Shown piece by piece: positions 1-11,406 of a stretch of 62,319 nt of DNA (the stretch's first letter is position 1; every line of letters starts with the position of its first letter). This stretch comes from Acanthaster planci (Eukaryota; Echinodermata; Asteroidea; Valvatida; Acanthasteridae), in NCBI RefSeq assembly GCF_001949145.1, contig NW_019091660.1, positions 204,459 to 266,777 of the forward strand, in the 5' to 3' direction. Below the pieces are notes generated by a model. That model did not search any database. It was not told the origin of the DNA and worked only from the letters and a program-made list of their open reading frames with translations. Made by a program: the position numbers and the translations under genes.

Positions 1-2215
1 ACTATATTATTATTTCACTTGATGTTAAATTTCAATTGCGCTTAGGGCCTGATCCTGGGAGTTCCTTCTGCCGTAATCCAGCGACTGTCAACAGTGGCTT
101 GGACTGTTTCATCATCGGACAGTCAAGGGGGAAATTCCCAGTTATCCCTGAGGGTGTGGGCTCCTGTCCAATCTGTGGTCCGTGCAAGGGAGGGGGGACA
201 GAGAAAGGAAGACGGAGCCGGGTTCTCTGTCACTAACTCATATTGCTGGATCTTGGCCAGGAAAATCAAACCTCCCATGTTGGAATTACAAAAACATAGT
301 CATTTTCACAATATCGTAACAGCAGCGCACAGAGATAAGAAGTATACCATCTTGTTGGAGAGCTGAGATAAATTGCAGATTTAACTCCATGAAGTGTACT
401 TTGACTCATGGACAAAAATCAACATCACTACCATATGCTACTTTAACTTTACTCCAAGTGTAATTAACATTACAACGTACACATACGTACTGGGAAACAA
501 AAGAGGGACATAACCGTGCGAATGCCACAAAGCCGCAATTTATCAAAAACAGTGCATGGCATCACGATATGAAAATGTATAATATAACAAGTACATGCAT
601 CAGCTAGGAAACAGTTAAGACAAAATACGCGAATTTTTTCAGGCAGCCAGAAGTCCAAATGAAAATAAAAGAGAAATTAATCATTACAAAATGAGATTTG
701 ACAGCAAATAAGCAGCTGCACCGGTACATTTTCAGCGTACAGACAACAGAAAATGGAAAATTCAAAACATGTACTTGTACAAGTGGAAATTGTAATGTGT
801 GACAGATAAAAATCAGCAAGCAATGGATTACGACAAACAGCTGTCGTACATGTACATGTACTGGCACAGTATAGTATGTAACTTCCAAAACTTCTCACAT
901 GGCCACATCACAATAGAGTGACAAATCCTATCACAAAATGTAAGGTGAAAAGTCACATTACAACACCCCTAGGAAGATGTTCATTTGATTATTACATGTA
1001 ATTACACTGTAATAATTGTCACAGGGCCTGCACGTACTGTACGTGTATAAATGAGAGGCAAAAGTCAACATTTTCAGGGTTTGAAAGTTCGACTGGACTG
1101 CTAGACCACCTTGGATAAATTTGGAGTTGGTGTCACACACACCCACGATGACATAAGTCGCATCTTGTTTTGGCCAGTACAGCTGCTGTTGATTTGAAAC
1201 AATAGCCATGAAGCCATCTCGCACAACTGGTTCCAATTTTAAAGTTTTCTGATGAATTCCATTTGTAAGGAAATTTGAATCAACTTTGAGCAAATTTCAA
1301 ATTTGGAGGGGGCTTTTTTCTGTCCCTGCAGGTCATGTTGACCTGATAATCCAAGATGATTTAATTCAAGAATTCTGCATTTCAAATTAAGTATGTACAC
1401 CAACTTCTAATAAAAACTATGCAAAATTGGATTAGCTACTGTACATTAGTAGCAGAAGTGAGGGCTCAATAATCAATGCATGAATCAGCAACTTTGTGAA
1501 GTTCTAAAATATCCAGCGAAACAGGGTGGGGGTTTGAAGGTACCTGGAGGGTACCATGGGGGTCCAGTCCCTGGGGGTGAAAGAGCAAAAAATCCAAGAG
1601 GGCAGTTCCTACAGACTTCTGGTACCTAGGGCATCTGCCATGGTGCATTGTAAATTGAATCAAATGCTGGATAAGTTTTAGGAAATCTCACTGTGTTAAG
1701 AGGAAACAGGAATCTAGTGGTTCACATTAACAAAGTGCAGGACCATCCAAAATAACCCTTGAATCAGGAAATTTGTGGGGAAGCTCCCCAAGATGAAACC
1801 TCTTTCCGCATCACAATCACCTAAACTATTAAATCTCTCTGGAATACATGTACTTTGCTAAAATCTTTATCTCAAAATCTCCCAGGAAACAAATGAGATA
1901 TTTTTCAAATGTCATTGGATGAAAAATAGGGCGAAGAATGAAAGAAAATAAGCTTTACATTACATAATCCTGATATAATTCTCCTGCTTGATTGTTGGGA
2001 ATTTCAAGTCAATGTGGTTCAAGAAAATATGAATAAAAATCAGCATAAAAATAAAACTTTACATTAAAGAAATCTGGGGTTAGTTTGAACCAATTACAAT
2101 TTCATGCTGAACACAGTGCACTGTTTCGCATGGTGGCACCTACAGTACGTACAGGTTTACTGATGTATACAATTTTCATTAATTGAAGCAATAATTTTGG
2201 GAGCCATTTTCTTAC
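1..2215. other. Probable intron of the ADAM10-like gene
   Basis: I see no exon here. The minus-strand exon at 2216-2351 ends in a good splice donor, so this stretch should be the following intron; the next prodomain exon was searched for by eye and not found, so it probably lies beyond the window. The only item of note is a perfect AGGTCA inverted repeat at 1330-1344. Confidence 0.6.
1330..1344. promoter_or_regulatory. IR3 nuclear-receptor half-site palindrome
   Basis: AGGTCA TGT TGACCT is a perfect inverted repeat of the nuclear-receptor half site with a 3-bp spacer, the arrangement of a consensus estrogen-response-type element. It sits in the putative ADAM10 intron. Function is inference; a single 15-mer can occur by chance. 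Confidence 0.3.
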
Positions 2216-2351
2216 CTGCTGTGAGCTGTAAATTTCAGTTCAACGTTAGATTGCTCCAGTGATCTGACTGCTCTTCTATGCTGCTGATGTACTGCTTCCA
2301 AGTCATAGTTTAACATCTCATAATGACGGATGAAAGGACTTAGTGTTGGTG
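2216..2351 (-). CDS. ADAM10 (kuzbanian)-like metalloprotease, early prodomain exon (partial gene)
   Basis: One exon of a membrane-anchored disintegrin-metalloprotease. ADAM10 is the cell-surface sheddase that cleaves Notch and other ectodomains. Read on the minus strand, the exon opens after an acceptor ending GATCCATAG and closes at CAGCAG|GTAAGA, with an open frame of 44 full codons entered and left in split codons. The translation contains SPFIRHYEMLNYDLEAVH and, further on, VELKFTAHSR. These match the start of the ADAM10 prodomain, which follows the signal peptide (xxYIRHYExLxY...LHxxHxRAxRAV...LxFxAHxR). The signal-peptide exon should lie at higher coordinates and the rest of the gene below position 1; I found neither. 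An ADAM17 prodomain start does not fit as well. Assignment rests on one exon but the motif is distinctive. Confidence 0.82.
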
Positions 2352-3034
2352 CTATGGATCAAAAACACAGGTAGTAAACCATTTAGGTCATTCCACGAGT
2401 AGACTCTTCATTCAACTGTGCAGTGTACAATGTATCAGCCTTAAAGTGGATGGTGTGTGGACTGTCATCATGAGGAATATGAAAGGACGGTGAGTGCTAA
2501 AAGCTCAAATATTTCAGAAAATAGTCAGTCACATGGTCAACCAACATTCATGATGACGTTCAGCGCAATTTTGACCCTTGCAAAAAAATTTTGTACTCCC
2601 GAGTTGATTATTCTATGAATGGATTGCTGTAAAAGGCAAATCAACTCTAGAGGAAGTACAATAAATTTAGACGAGATACAAGATTGCACTGAACAATGAT
2701 AAACAACCAATCAATTTTGATTAGCCTAAACAGTATGAAAACTGGAAGGCACACGGGTGCCGTTTGGTTTCTAGAAGTAGGAGCCTAGTAAATATGCATG
2801 TATATGGCAGCTTTAACCCTGCGTCGTTGTGGTTGGGGTAAAAGTTCCAAGTGCTACTCTTGGCATACAAGTATCAAACACTTAACATCTTGAACATGGC
2901 AAGAGAGTCAAGAAAATCCATCTTCCATTTAAACAAAAGACTAAACTTGCAGTTCCTTTAACTTAAGTTTTCGGCTTACAATAAAGATTGAGGGAAAAAG
3001 TTCCATTAAGTATTTGGACATCACTTGACACCCC

Positions 3035-3528
3035 GTGCACCAGTGTGGTAACGAGTCATTACATTTGGTGAGTCGAGTCAAGTCATTTTAACATTGTGGC
3101 TCAAGGCAATTCTTAAGGCCAAGAAGTCGAATCAAGTCACTCTAAGTGGTCAAGTCGAGTCAAGTTTCAAGCTTGAGTCAATTTGAGTCAAAAACTTTGG
3201 AACAAAATACAATAAAAACACAATTACATGTACTGTACATGTGAGTCATTTTTTTATATTTTTATTTTCATTCAAACATACTGAAAATAAATTTGGGTGA
3301 CATGTGTCTAGCCAACTAAAATTTTGCTTTAAATTTTTTTGAGACTCAAGTTTCATAAGCTTGTACTCGAGGCAAGTCTCCACGAAAGATTCGAGTTGAG
3401 TCATTTGGTCGCAGAGACTCAAGTTGAGTTGAGTCATTCACCTGTCAGGACTCAAGTCGAGTCGCTAAAAATATTGTGACTTGAGTCGAAACATTGACTG
3501 GAGTCATTACAATTCTGCTGTGCACCAG
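3035..3528. mobile_element. Non-autonomous element rich in GAGTCAAGTC repeats, 9-bp TSD
   Basis: A 476-bp segment (3044-3519) built of degenerate gagtcaagtcgagtc words in both orientations is flanked by an exact 9-bp direct repeat, GTGCACCAG, at 3035-3043 and 3520-3528. Both ends contain a gagtcattac word (right copy direct, left in aacgagtcattac). A 9-bp target duplication with internal subterminal repeats is typical of Mutator-like (MULE) non-autonomous elements; the superfamily is inference. No coding capacity. Confidence 0.65.
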
Positions 3529-3542
3529 CCCTATGAACACAT

Positions 3543-4069
3543 GACAGTAGAGTGCACATCACAACCCGGGGACTGTCCATATATTTGGAGAAGTCCCTTT
3601 ATTTAAAGATAAAATCAGTCCCCGGAAAGAGAGAATGTCTCTCTGAATGGGGACATTTTCATCTGGGGATCCTTTTAATACCACAGTGACTGGATTCAAC
3701 AGAAGAAAATACCCAAGGCTGCTATTTAAAAATTCTACCATTTACTTCTAGGATTACAAGCAGGAGACTGCAATGGTGAGGAAAAGACCGTATCAAAAAA
3801 ATTTCTGAAAACCAATTCTTTATGATGTAGCTAATCAAGCAACATGGCACAATTTTGATAAAACTTAAATAGGCCTAAGTACTGTAAATATAAATGGGAA
3901 ATGTGGGAGAAAAAATTGATAATAGAATGTGGATATTTTTTATCTAAGCCCAAACTTGGGAAAAAGTCCCCAATTAACTCTCCTTCAAGGGACTGATTTT
4001 ATCCTTTTATAAAGGGACTTGTCCGAATACAGGGACAGTCCCCGAGTTGTGATGTGCGCCTCTACAGTA
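3543..4069. mobile_element. MITE with roughly 80-bp terminal inverted repeats
   Basis: The left arm (CAGTAGAGTGCACATCACAA then CCCGGGGACTGTCC, then aagtccctttat...ataaaatcagtccc) is repeated in inverse orientation at the right end (gggactgattttat...ataaagggactt...gggacagtccccgagttgtgatgtgc...ctctacag). The interior has no coding potential. The size, long terminal inverted repeats and CAG termini indicate a miniature DNA transposon, perhaps Tc1/mariner-like; no clear target duplication was found. Confidence 0.7.
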
Positions 4070-5159
4070 TAAATGAGACTGGTCTGAAATATTTAACTTT
4101 TAAGTTTTTTCTGAGCAAAAATGTTTTCACCGCTAAATTTGGCTTTTTAGGATATTTCATCTCTTTCTGATGGCTAATAAAACCACACTCCAAAGGAAAA
4201 ATAGGGAAATGGAACTCTGAGTCTTACCGGACCACCAGATTCAGAAATTTAATTTCCAAATTTTCACTGAATAGGCCTACATTGTACATACATGTATGTA
4301 AGCCTGTATGTAAACGAAAACTATCGCAATATAAACAGACAGATGGCACCTTGTTGGTTTGAAAACAATGAAAAAACAACGGCTAATGTCCGGAAACTGG
4401 GCTAACGATCTTTCTTCAGTACGGTCCACCATCCATTGCAGCTAGCTGCGTGTGGTCGTAAAAAAAACGGCAGACCTACTGAGGACTGATATTTTACAAT
4501 GTAGGCTAGTTAGGAGATGAAAACAATCGATTTATTTTGCCAAACCAAAGTCGACTTATTCTTGAGTTACCTTTTGAAGCACCAGATTCCCATGATGTAA
4601 GAAGAATTAAAGCAAAAATTGTCTTTGCCCGAGACATGATTCGTAGATTTTGTAGATTAGAACATCGCAAAAACGCTGGACGTGCAATTCTCGTGAGCAA
4701 CTCAACCTCTCGTCCTTTGGCAAAATCGGTTAGACTGAAGTTGATATGTATCGATACAACTATTGCACTTTTAAGATTCGATATTTTACATTAACGTAGC
4801 AAGGCTCAAAGAGATCGATGATTCATTTTGATACAGTCGAAAAAAGTAGCCTTCCAGTAGTATCGATACTGGAGAAAGTGACACATCCATTAAATTTAAA
4901 TAACAAGGGCCGGGATCAGGAAACGCCCGGCCCCCTTTCGGAGACCGACTCTTTGCTTTGTTTGAAATGCTGCGTCGGTGGTGACGATGCATGGGATCTA
5001 GACCCAATCCAAACAGAGAAACAGAACTTATGAATTAACGAATATTTTCTTCTGAGCATCTCAATAATAGAAGCAAATTTTATTGTTATTTGTCTATCAA
5101 AAAACGTTGCAATTTAGTGTCTCAAGCCAACTGTTCATTCATTCATTGCTGGTTTATTA
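4070..5159. other. No gene recognised
   Basis: Moderately AT-rich DNA upstream of (or in the first intron of) the ADAM10-like gene. The short open frames here show no family motif and no convincing splice context. Confidence 0.5.
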
Positions 5160-6430
5160 TTAAAATCTCAGTAGTAGCCAAAGGCTGAATTGCTGAGATT
5201 TTTACAATTAGACATTAAAATACAAGAATTACAATATTAACACAGGGTTAAATATCGCACACAACCACAAAAACTGAAAAAGGCGCTCCGATCAACAGAG
5301 GCTGGCACATGCACAACCCATTCGGGACTCACGGCCGAAAAGCGGTCATTGGCACACAATAAAAACCCCACAAAAACATTAAACGTTGTTTTAAATGAAG
5401 GCAAGAGTGTAAAATAGGGTTAATTACAATTATTTAAAAGTTGAGCAAAATAAAGTATGAGACTTTTCTTAAATTGTTCTGTTCTACAACGATGTGCAGA
5501 GTATCGTTCTGAGTTTCGTAGATGATAAGCACTGGTAGCAGCAAAGGGGAGGTGCTTTTTTAACTCAAAGTTGGGTATGGTTTTTGCAAACGACATGCAC
5601 AGTTTCTGTCTACGTTCCTGCAATGTATCTAGCTCAAGCGTTTGGAGACCAACCGAATAGGAATGACCATACCTCACACGATAGGCCTACACACGATCAG
5701 ACAGAAAGTCAGCAAACCAGGCTACAATAGAGGAGGAAACCCCCATGTTCAAAAGCTTGGTGATAGCTGTGGTGTGCTCGACTCGATCGAAAGCCTTACA
5801 AAAATCTGTTAGTAAGACAGACGAGACTGATTTCTTTTGTCCGGCTTGAGCGTGTAGCATGTGAAGTAAGTCGATTAGACAATGTGATGTGGAAACCCCT
5901 CTACGACTGCCATACTGCGTGGGTCCAGATTACATTCCATTTGCTTGGAAGTTTCTTTGGCAATAAAGTGTTCAGCAACCTTTGCAAAATGAGTAGTTAT
6001 TGCAAAAGGTTTCAAATTTTCGGCAGATGCTGGAGTGGAGTTGGGAACCGGTACAGTGATAGCTCGTTTCCACTGGGAAGGAACACGGTATTGAGCTAAG
6101 GAACAATTTATAATTAGGCCTATAGTAAGAGGCTTAGCTAATTCGTATGCAAATTAGCAGATAAACCTGCTTGAAATGTTATCTTGGCTGCAGGCCTTGT
6201 TGCATTTCAGTTTGTCCAAAACCTTTAAACAATTCCCAAGTGTTCACTGAGGGAATAGGGCGTGCTGGAAGATAAGTCGGGAAGGATGACACGTCAAGTG
6301 GTGACAGATCAGAATTGACTGACGAAAATTTTGAACATATTGCACTGGCGATGGATCTATGATCAAGTGGGTCAACGCCATCTACATTAACTTGAGTACC
6401 ACATTTGGCAGAGTTATGCCCAGACGTCAA
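5160..6430 (-). mobile_element. Internally deleted non-LTR retrotransposon (LINE) reverse transcriptase remnant
   Basis: Minus-strand frames give, in the correct order, a pre-RT segment near 6430-6200 (IASAICSKFSSVNSDLSPLD), an RT fingers/palm segment near 5910-5690 containing QYGSRRGVSTSHCLIDLLHM and the catalytic-motif-A sequence TDFCKAFDRVEH, and the post-RT tail near 5660-5420 (LDTLQERRQKLCMSFAKT ... stop). The first RT part is frameshifted near 5930. Sequence passes directly from the FADFLSDRV segment into the C-terminal tail near 5685, so the part that should contain the YxDD catalytic motif is absent. This is a dead copy of a CR1/Jockey-group LINE (group by resemblance). The 3' boundary near 5160 is approximate. 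Confidence 0.8.
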
Positions 6431-6932
6431 GTTAATTTCACGAAACCATGAACTTGCTATGCTCCATGCTCAAACTAGTACGCCTACGTTCACAGAGCCA
6501 ACAAGTCGCCAACGGGTCCGGAATCTAAAGGAGTGGACATTTTGCAAATACAACGACGGGCGATGGGGGAGGGGGGTTATTCCCCTTCCTTCCCAAAGCG
6601 TGAGTGAAATAGGCCCAAATGTTGCAGTATGATGGCTAATTGTGGACATGTGTTTCAATTTGCTCTGATGTGTGTCGGCATACGCTTTATGTGGTGGTAA
6701 AATTCCTGGCTGAACCGTCATATGACACAGGGTAAGTTCCTGATCTCTGTGGCTTGTTCCCCTGAGGAGACCTCCCTCGTGGATTTTGACTGATTTTGCA
6801 GACTCCTCTGTTGAATTTTCATCCTGCATGTTCAAGTTGGGTACGCGCCGCTTGTCCGACTTAATCATGTGTAGGCCTATTGGCAAAAATATGTATACAC
6901 AACAGTCAGTGCTCTTAATTTATCTATTGCTG

Positions 6933-7140
6933 AGCTTTCGGTAACTGTGTAACTTCGTCAGGGCAGAAAAATCCACATCTATTCCACCTGGACGCAGCGT
7001 TCCAAGTTCAAAGATGACGCGCTGTTCCAGTTCCTTTCGCTGTACATCGGATGATGCTTTCCGCAGGATGCAGACGCTTACGTCACCGAGAGTACTTGTA
7101 TACGGCGGCGCAAAAGTGCGACGTCTTCAGAAAGGAGATC
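6933..7140 (-). mobile_element. Penelope-like (GIY-YIG retroelement) 3'-end remnant
   Basis: On the minus strand the frame reads VSVCILRKASSDVQRKEL and then EQRVIFELGTLRPGGIDVDF before a stop. This resembles the C-terminal end of the GIY-YIG endonuclease domain carried by Penelope-like elements (charged RKxLE followed by IFxLGTLxPxGI). The same strand contains CTGACGA...CCGAAAG at 6961-6936, resembling the hammerhead-ribozyme core that such elements often carry. Only this short end is recognisable; family assignment is moderate. Confidence 0.5.
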
Positions 7141-8067
7141 AATGTGCGCGACAGTGAGACCGGGTGTTTATGCAACCCTTTTATATTTCTATGATTAATC
7201 AAGTTTATTGACTGCTCGAGTACACACAATGACGTTGGCGTCTTAGTTCATCAATCATTGCTGAGCTCAGTATTAAAGCGTACGACCTACAGTAAGATTA
7301 TTATTATAATAATAAAGACCATAAAAGATTGAAGATATACCCAGTCCCCGACCTCCCCAAAAAAGTTTGCTCTACCCCATAAAAAGGGTTCTGGGTCGGC
7401 TCTTAAAAGTCAAACAGTGCAGTGGTGTATATCCGTGGGCGGGGGTAAGAGGACCCCTGGGGGACATGTTGCAATATTTTAGAATCGAGAAAGCCATGTT
7501 TACTTTTTTCAGGAAAACACTCCCAATTTTTGCCCTGGATGCGCCGCTGCATGGTTCGTATTGCGTCCTCTACTTTTTGACCGAAAGCAGAAAAGGCTTT
7601 TTTAACCACTGTTCATCCTGTCTCAGCTCATAACCACATTGTGGATGTTTGAATTACTACAATTATCTTTTATTTTTATTTCGCGTTAATCTATTATCTG
7701 ATTCATTAATTTACCATTACTTTGTTTACTTCAGTATTGTTTTACATATATTTATAAGACTTCAGAATAGAGCATTCCGTTAATCAACAGCGCATGCCCA
7801 CACTAAAGCATATCATTCGGGAGAAATACGCACGCGTCAGATCTGCCCCGATGATTAGTGCTGCCAGCGAAATTTATTTTACACAACACACTGGGGAAAT
7901 TTGACTTGAATAAAGGCTATAACCACGGCTCTGGGGGATTATTTTACCCCAAAAGGGAAGTCCGGCATTTCAAGCTTCTACGAGTCGGGAAGACTAGTCT
8001 CCCCTCAATACCAATTTTCCCATAGGAAAGCACACGGTGCATCCCCTGACAGCTGTGTAATTAAAAA
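7141..8067. other. No gene recognised
   Basis: Non-coding DNA with degenerate repeat flavour (G/C-rich run near 7430-7470). No exon-like reading frame with family similarity. Confidence 0.5.
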
Positions 8068-8074
8068 AGACGCT

Positions 8075-8450
8075 TTCGACTAAACATGTTTTCTCGAACA
8101 GCCTTTGCGTTATGAAATACCGAACTGGCTCACTGGAACAAGTCTGTGACTTCGCCCGTTCCAGCACATTTATGGATTGGCCGATTTTTTCGGGGTGCCT
8201 TCGACTAAACATGTTTTCTGGAACAGCCTTTGCGTTATGAAATACCGAACTGGCTCATTTGAACAAGTCTGTGACTTCGCCCGTTCTAGCACATTTATGG
8301 AATTGGCCGATTTTTTCGGGGTGCCTTCGACTAAACATGTTCTCTCGAACAGCCTTTGCGTTATGAAATACCGAACTGGCTCATTGGAACGAATCTGTGA
8401 CTTCGCCCGTTCCAGCACATTTATGGAATGGGCCGATTTTTTTCGGGGTG
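8075..8450. repeat. Tandem repeat, three copies of about 126 bp
   Basis: The word tcgactaaacatg recurs at 8076, 8201 and 8327, giving periods of 125 and 126 bp, and each unit continues through gcgttatgaaataccgaactggctca to ggccgatttttt. Copies differ at only a few positions. Because 126 is 42 codons, open frames persist on both strands and give repetitive peptides; these are by-products of the period, not evidence of a gene. Confidence 0.9.
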
Positions 8451-10600
8451 CTGATTCTTGGAATATTCACTAGATAGAATTTATTTGTACAAAATAACTT
8501 AATTAAAGGCAGGTTATAGTTTTCGCACCATGATGGACCGTGGCGTGCGCTTGAAACATAGGCCTACATGCCTTGCCAGTTGAGGTGCTGGGAAGTTACC
8601 CATTAGACTTTGCGAAGCTATCTTCAAACATTCTGCGAGAGACATTTTTCTTTTTGTCGCTACTGGAACGAGAAAAAAATTGTAACCTCGGCACTGTGGC
8701 CAGTCATACTTCCAAAGAAGTCAAATTTTTTTGTAAGCTCTTGCTTCCTCAACATTCGACCGTCCAGTTGGTTAAGTCAGTCATAGAGCTCATCTTTACA
8801 AAAATGGAAGAAACCTTGATTGAATCCCGAGGAACCATGGATAAGAAGTTGAGATGGGTCTGCAGTCGCTACCCGAAACTACGACTGCAACAAGAAGTAC
8901 AGTCTCGATTTTGAACCCCTGGCTGTGAACCAAAACGTTGTGGGCTGGGAGGGGTCAAATTGTAATGCACAGTCATATCCCCGACCTACAACGATGCAGC
9001 AGCAATAGTGTGGTACACGTGGACCGGAACATCAAGCTAAAGGGGTGTTGAGTAGTCGAGAGTAACGGAAAAATTGAGACAACGGTGAAAATGGACCGCC
9101 AATGCAAAATTAGGAGAATGAAAATAGATTATAAAAGCACTGGATGACATGCTAACAAAAATGGTACCTATTCAGCTATTATCTTACTGTCTACTATCTT
9201 ATCTTAATGTCTCGTGATACATGAATTTGTATGTGAATCTAAAAGCAAAACCAAAATTCTATTTTGCAATTGCATATGTACTAATTACTACACGGTACGG
9301 GTGGGAATACCATGGGAATACCATTAATACCATTAATTTACAAACCTAGAACAATTGGTAAAACTACTTACAGTCTTTCTCGTCCCTCCTGTAAAATCGC
9401 TCAGTGAAAAGCTTAGCTCAACTGCCAATATGGAAATTAATTTTTAGAAATAGAAATATGACAAAAGTTGAAAAACGGAATGTGACAGATACACATAGAG
9501 TGATGCTCACGGTTCTGGTTTCATTGTCTTCTTTATTAGAAATGTCTCACTTTGAATCGGGGCAAACGCCTTACACAGTCGTAGTAGATACCAAAATATT
9601 CGTTAACTTACACCACAATTATGTACAACAGCCTTTAGTAATAACATGTGTGGTTTCTGGCTATATTATATACACGATAAGCTTAGTGTCAACGTCATTA
9701 GGCAACTTCGGACAAACAAGAAATTTCAAGGAATTGCTGGAATTGTAGGTAAATATTACTACATAACAAAAACATCATTCGAAATTAATCCTATGTCAAA
9801 GCGAAGATGCATACCTATAACTATTCTTTTAACTAGATAACTGTTTAGTTCTTTTAAGCTGAGAATTAAGATCAACCAAAATAATTCATTGCTTGCATCT
9901 ATTGTCAAAAGCTAATAAACATAATTATTCAAAGAATTATACTCAACTATTATTTTTAATGTATAAAACATTCAATGTTACCGTACAGAGAGATATTCGC
10001 ATAGTTTTATTCACATTGTTTGACTGGATACATGTTACATATAAAATACCAATTTACAATTACAACCATTGGAATAAATTCATCTTAATTTATATAATTA
10101 CATGTTTGTACATTTGATGCAATAAGACAGAATACAAGATTAAATTGTCAAAAGTAGCAATTTCATTGCCAATGTACATATATTAGACGAAACTTCAAAA
10201 CTAATTTAAAGTCAGCGAAAGATACTGGTCAACGAGTTCAGTTGATAAAATCATATGTTGCTCTATTCGAGTGGCAAGAAAAATTGTAGATTCTATTCCA
10301 CTGGCTAAGAAGTGACAAAACCAAAATAAAAGTCCCGATCACTAGAACCCCATCACCAAAAATTAACACTGACAAACTTTCTTCGAACGAATACTAAGCT
10401 GTGTTATGAAGCATGCGTCAGCATCCTAAAATAAAGTTAATTGATTTTTTTTTTCTTTAAGACATTTTGATACTTCAGTAATGATGTACAAGAGCAGTAA
10501 TATAAACAGCACAAAGACACTGGATCAGAACGGATTTACTGATGAAGTACTGAGGGAAATATAAGTTAGAAATATCTTAAGTAAATATGAAGTATTCCAA
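8451..10600. other. No gene recognised
   Basis: A strongly AT-rich intergenic stretch from 9100 on. A 342-bp open frame at 8573-8914 has no ATG near its start and no recognisable domain. The region ends at the poly(A) signal of the minus-strand PLP-enzyme gene. Confidence 0.5.
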
Positions 10601-10606
10601 TTTATT
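10601..10606 (-). terminator. Candidate poly(A) signal of the PLP-enzyme gene
   Basis: tttatt on the plus strand reads AATAAA on the minus strand, about 225 bases after the stop codon at 10831-10833. It is the first canonical hexamer downstream and would give a 3' UTR of roughly 240 nt. Confidence 0.55.
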
Positions 10607-10830
10607 ACAGCCTTAATATCCTCTGTACATAAAGAGATACATATATGTGCAGTTTAACAGTTTCCCCTTAAACCAAGCTTCAGTGGAGTTTAATTTACAT
10701 GTATACTTCCCTCTGTCCAAGAGTTTGAGCGAGACTCGTGTAGCAATGTTTTCTTTCAATCAAGGGAAGATGTGCATTGTGCTGCTCAGACGTACCCTGT
10801 AACTTCGACCAAATCTTATATCTAGCAATG

Positions 10831-11406
10831 TCAAACCGTGCCTGCATAGGTAAATTCCTCGTCGCTTCTGTAGCCACTTTCGTTGGAGAAAGCACGACAG
10901 AGGGAAGGATGCCTCGATCTTGGCTTCTCACCCGGCTCGAATTCTCCATCCAATCCTCCGTAACTCACACCGTGCCCAGGCTTGGTGAAATCGAAGGCGG
11001 AGCTCACTGTCCCCGTGTACATCTCCATGTCACCGTGGTAAGTAAATGGGTCTGACGTATCAACTTCATCTCCCGGTACCACCGCCACGTCTTCGAAGTC
11101 AGCGGTAAAGCTCTCACCGTAGCCGTGGTGGGACAGTTCCAGCGTAGCGTGCGGTACGGTAGCCGCATCTTCCTGGTCCAATGGCGTTACCATCGTATCT
11201 CCATAGCGGTCGATAACGACCTCAGAATCCACCTCGGAGCAGCCGTCTTCGATCACGAAAACGTAGCCACTCTTGAGAGCTTGTTGGAGCGTCTGCGACC
11301 AAGCGTCATGAAGGCAGACGGCCGCCTCACGAGGCTGAACAAACCACAGAAAGTCTTGGTACGGCTCACTGAGTTGAACTTCGGGATCTTGCAGAGCGTC
11401 TAACAC
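10831..11406 (-). CDS. PLP enzyme exon 15 (residues 549-739) with stop codon
   Basis: Acceptor AAAATTCTGTAG, then 191 codons and TGA. Has an ordered-looking start (EPYQDFLWFVQPREAAVCLH) followed by an acidic, Ser/Thr/Gly-rich, probably disordered tail ending AGTV. Unusually large for this gene. Confidence 0.9.
   Translation of the reverse strand: MLDALQDPEVQLSEPYQDFLWFVQPREAAVCLHDAWSQTLQQALKSGYVFVIEDGCSEVDSEVVIDRYGDTMVTPLDQEDAATVPHATLELSHHGYGESFTADFEDVAVVPGDEVDTSDPFTYHGDMEMYTGTVSSAFDFTKPGHGVSYGGLDGEFEPGEKPRSRHPSLCRAFSNESGYRSDEEFTYAGTV

Noticed and set aside
8573-8914. Open frame of 114 codons, Lys/Glu/Leu-rich
   Set aside because: No ATG near its beginning, no convincing splice sites, no recognised family; kept as possible but unsupported exon.
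10831-11406. Last PLP-enzyme exon as an independent gene
   Set aside because: It begins at a good acceptor in phase with exon 14 and has no own start; best explained as the terminal exon.
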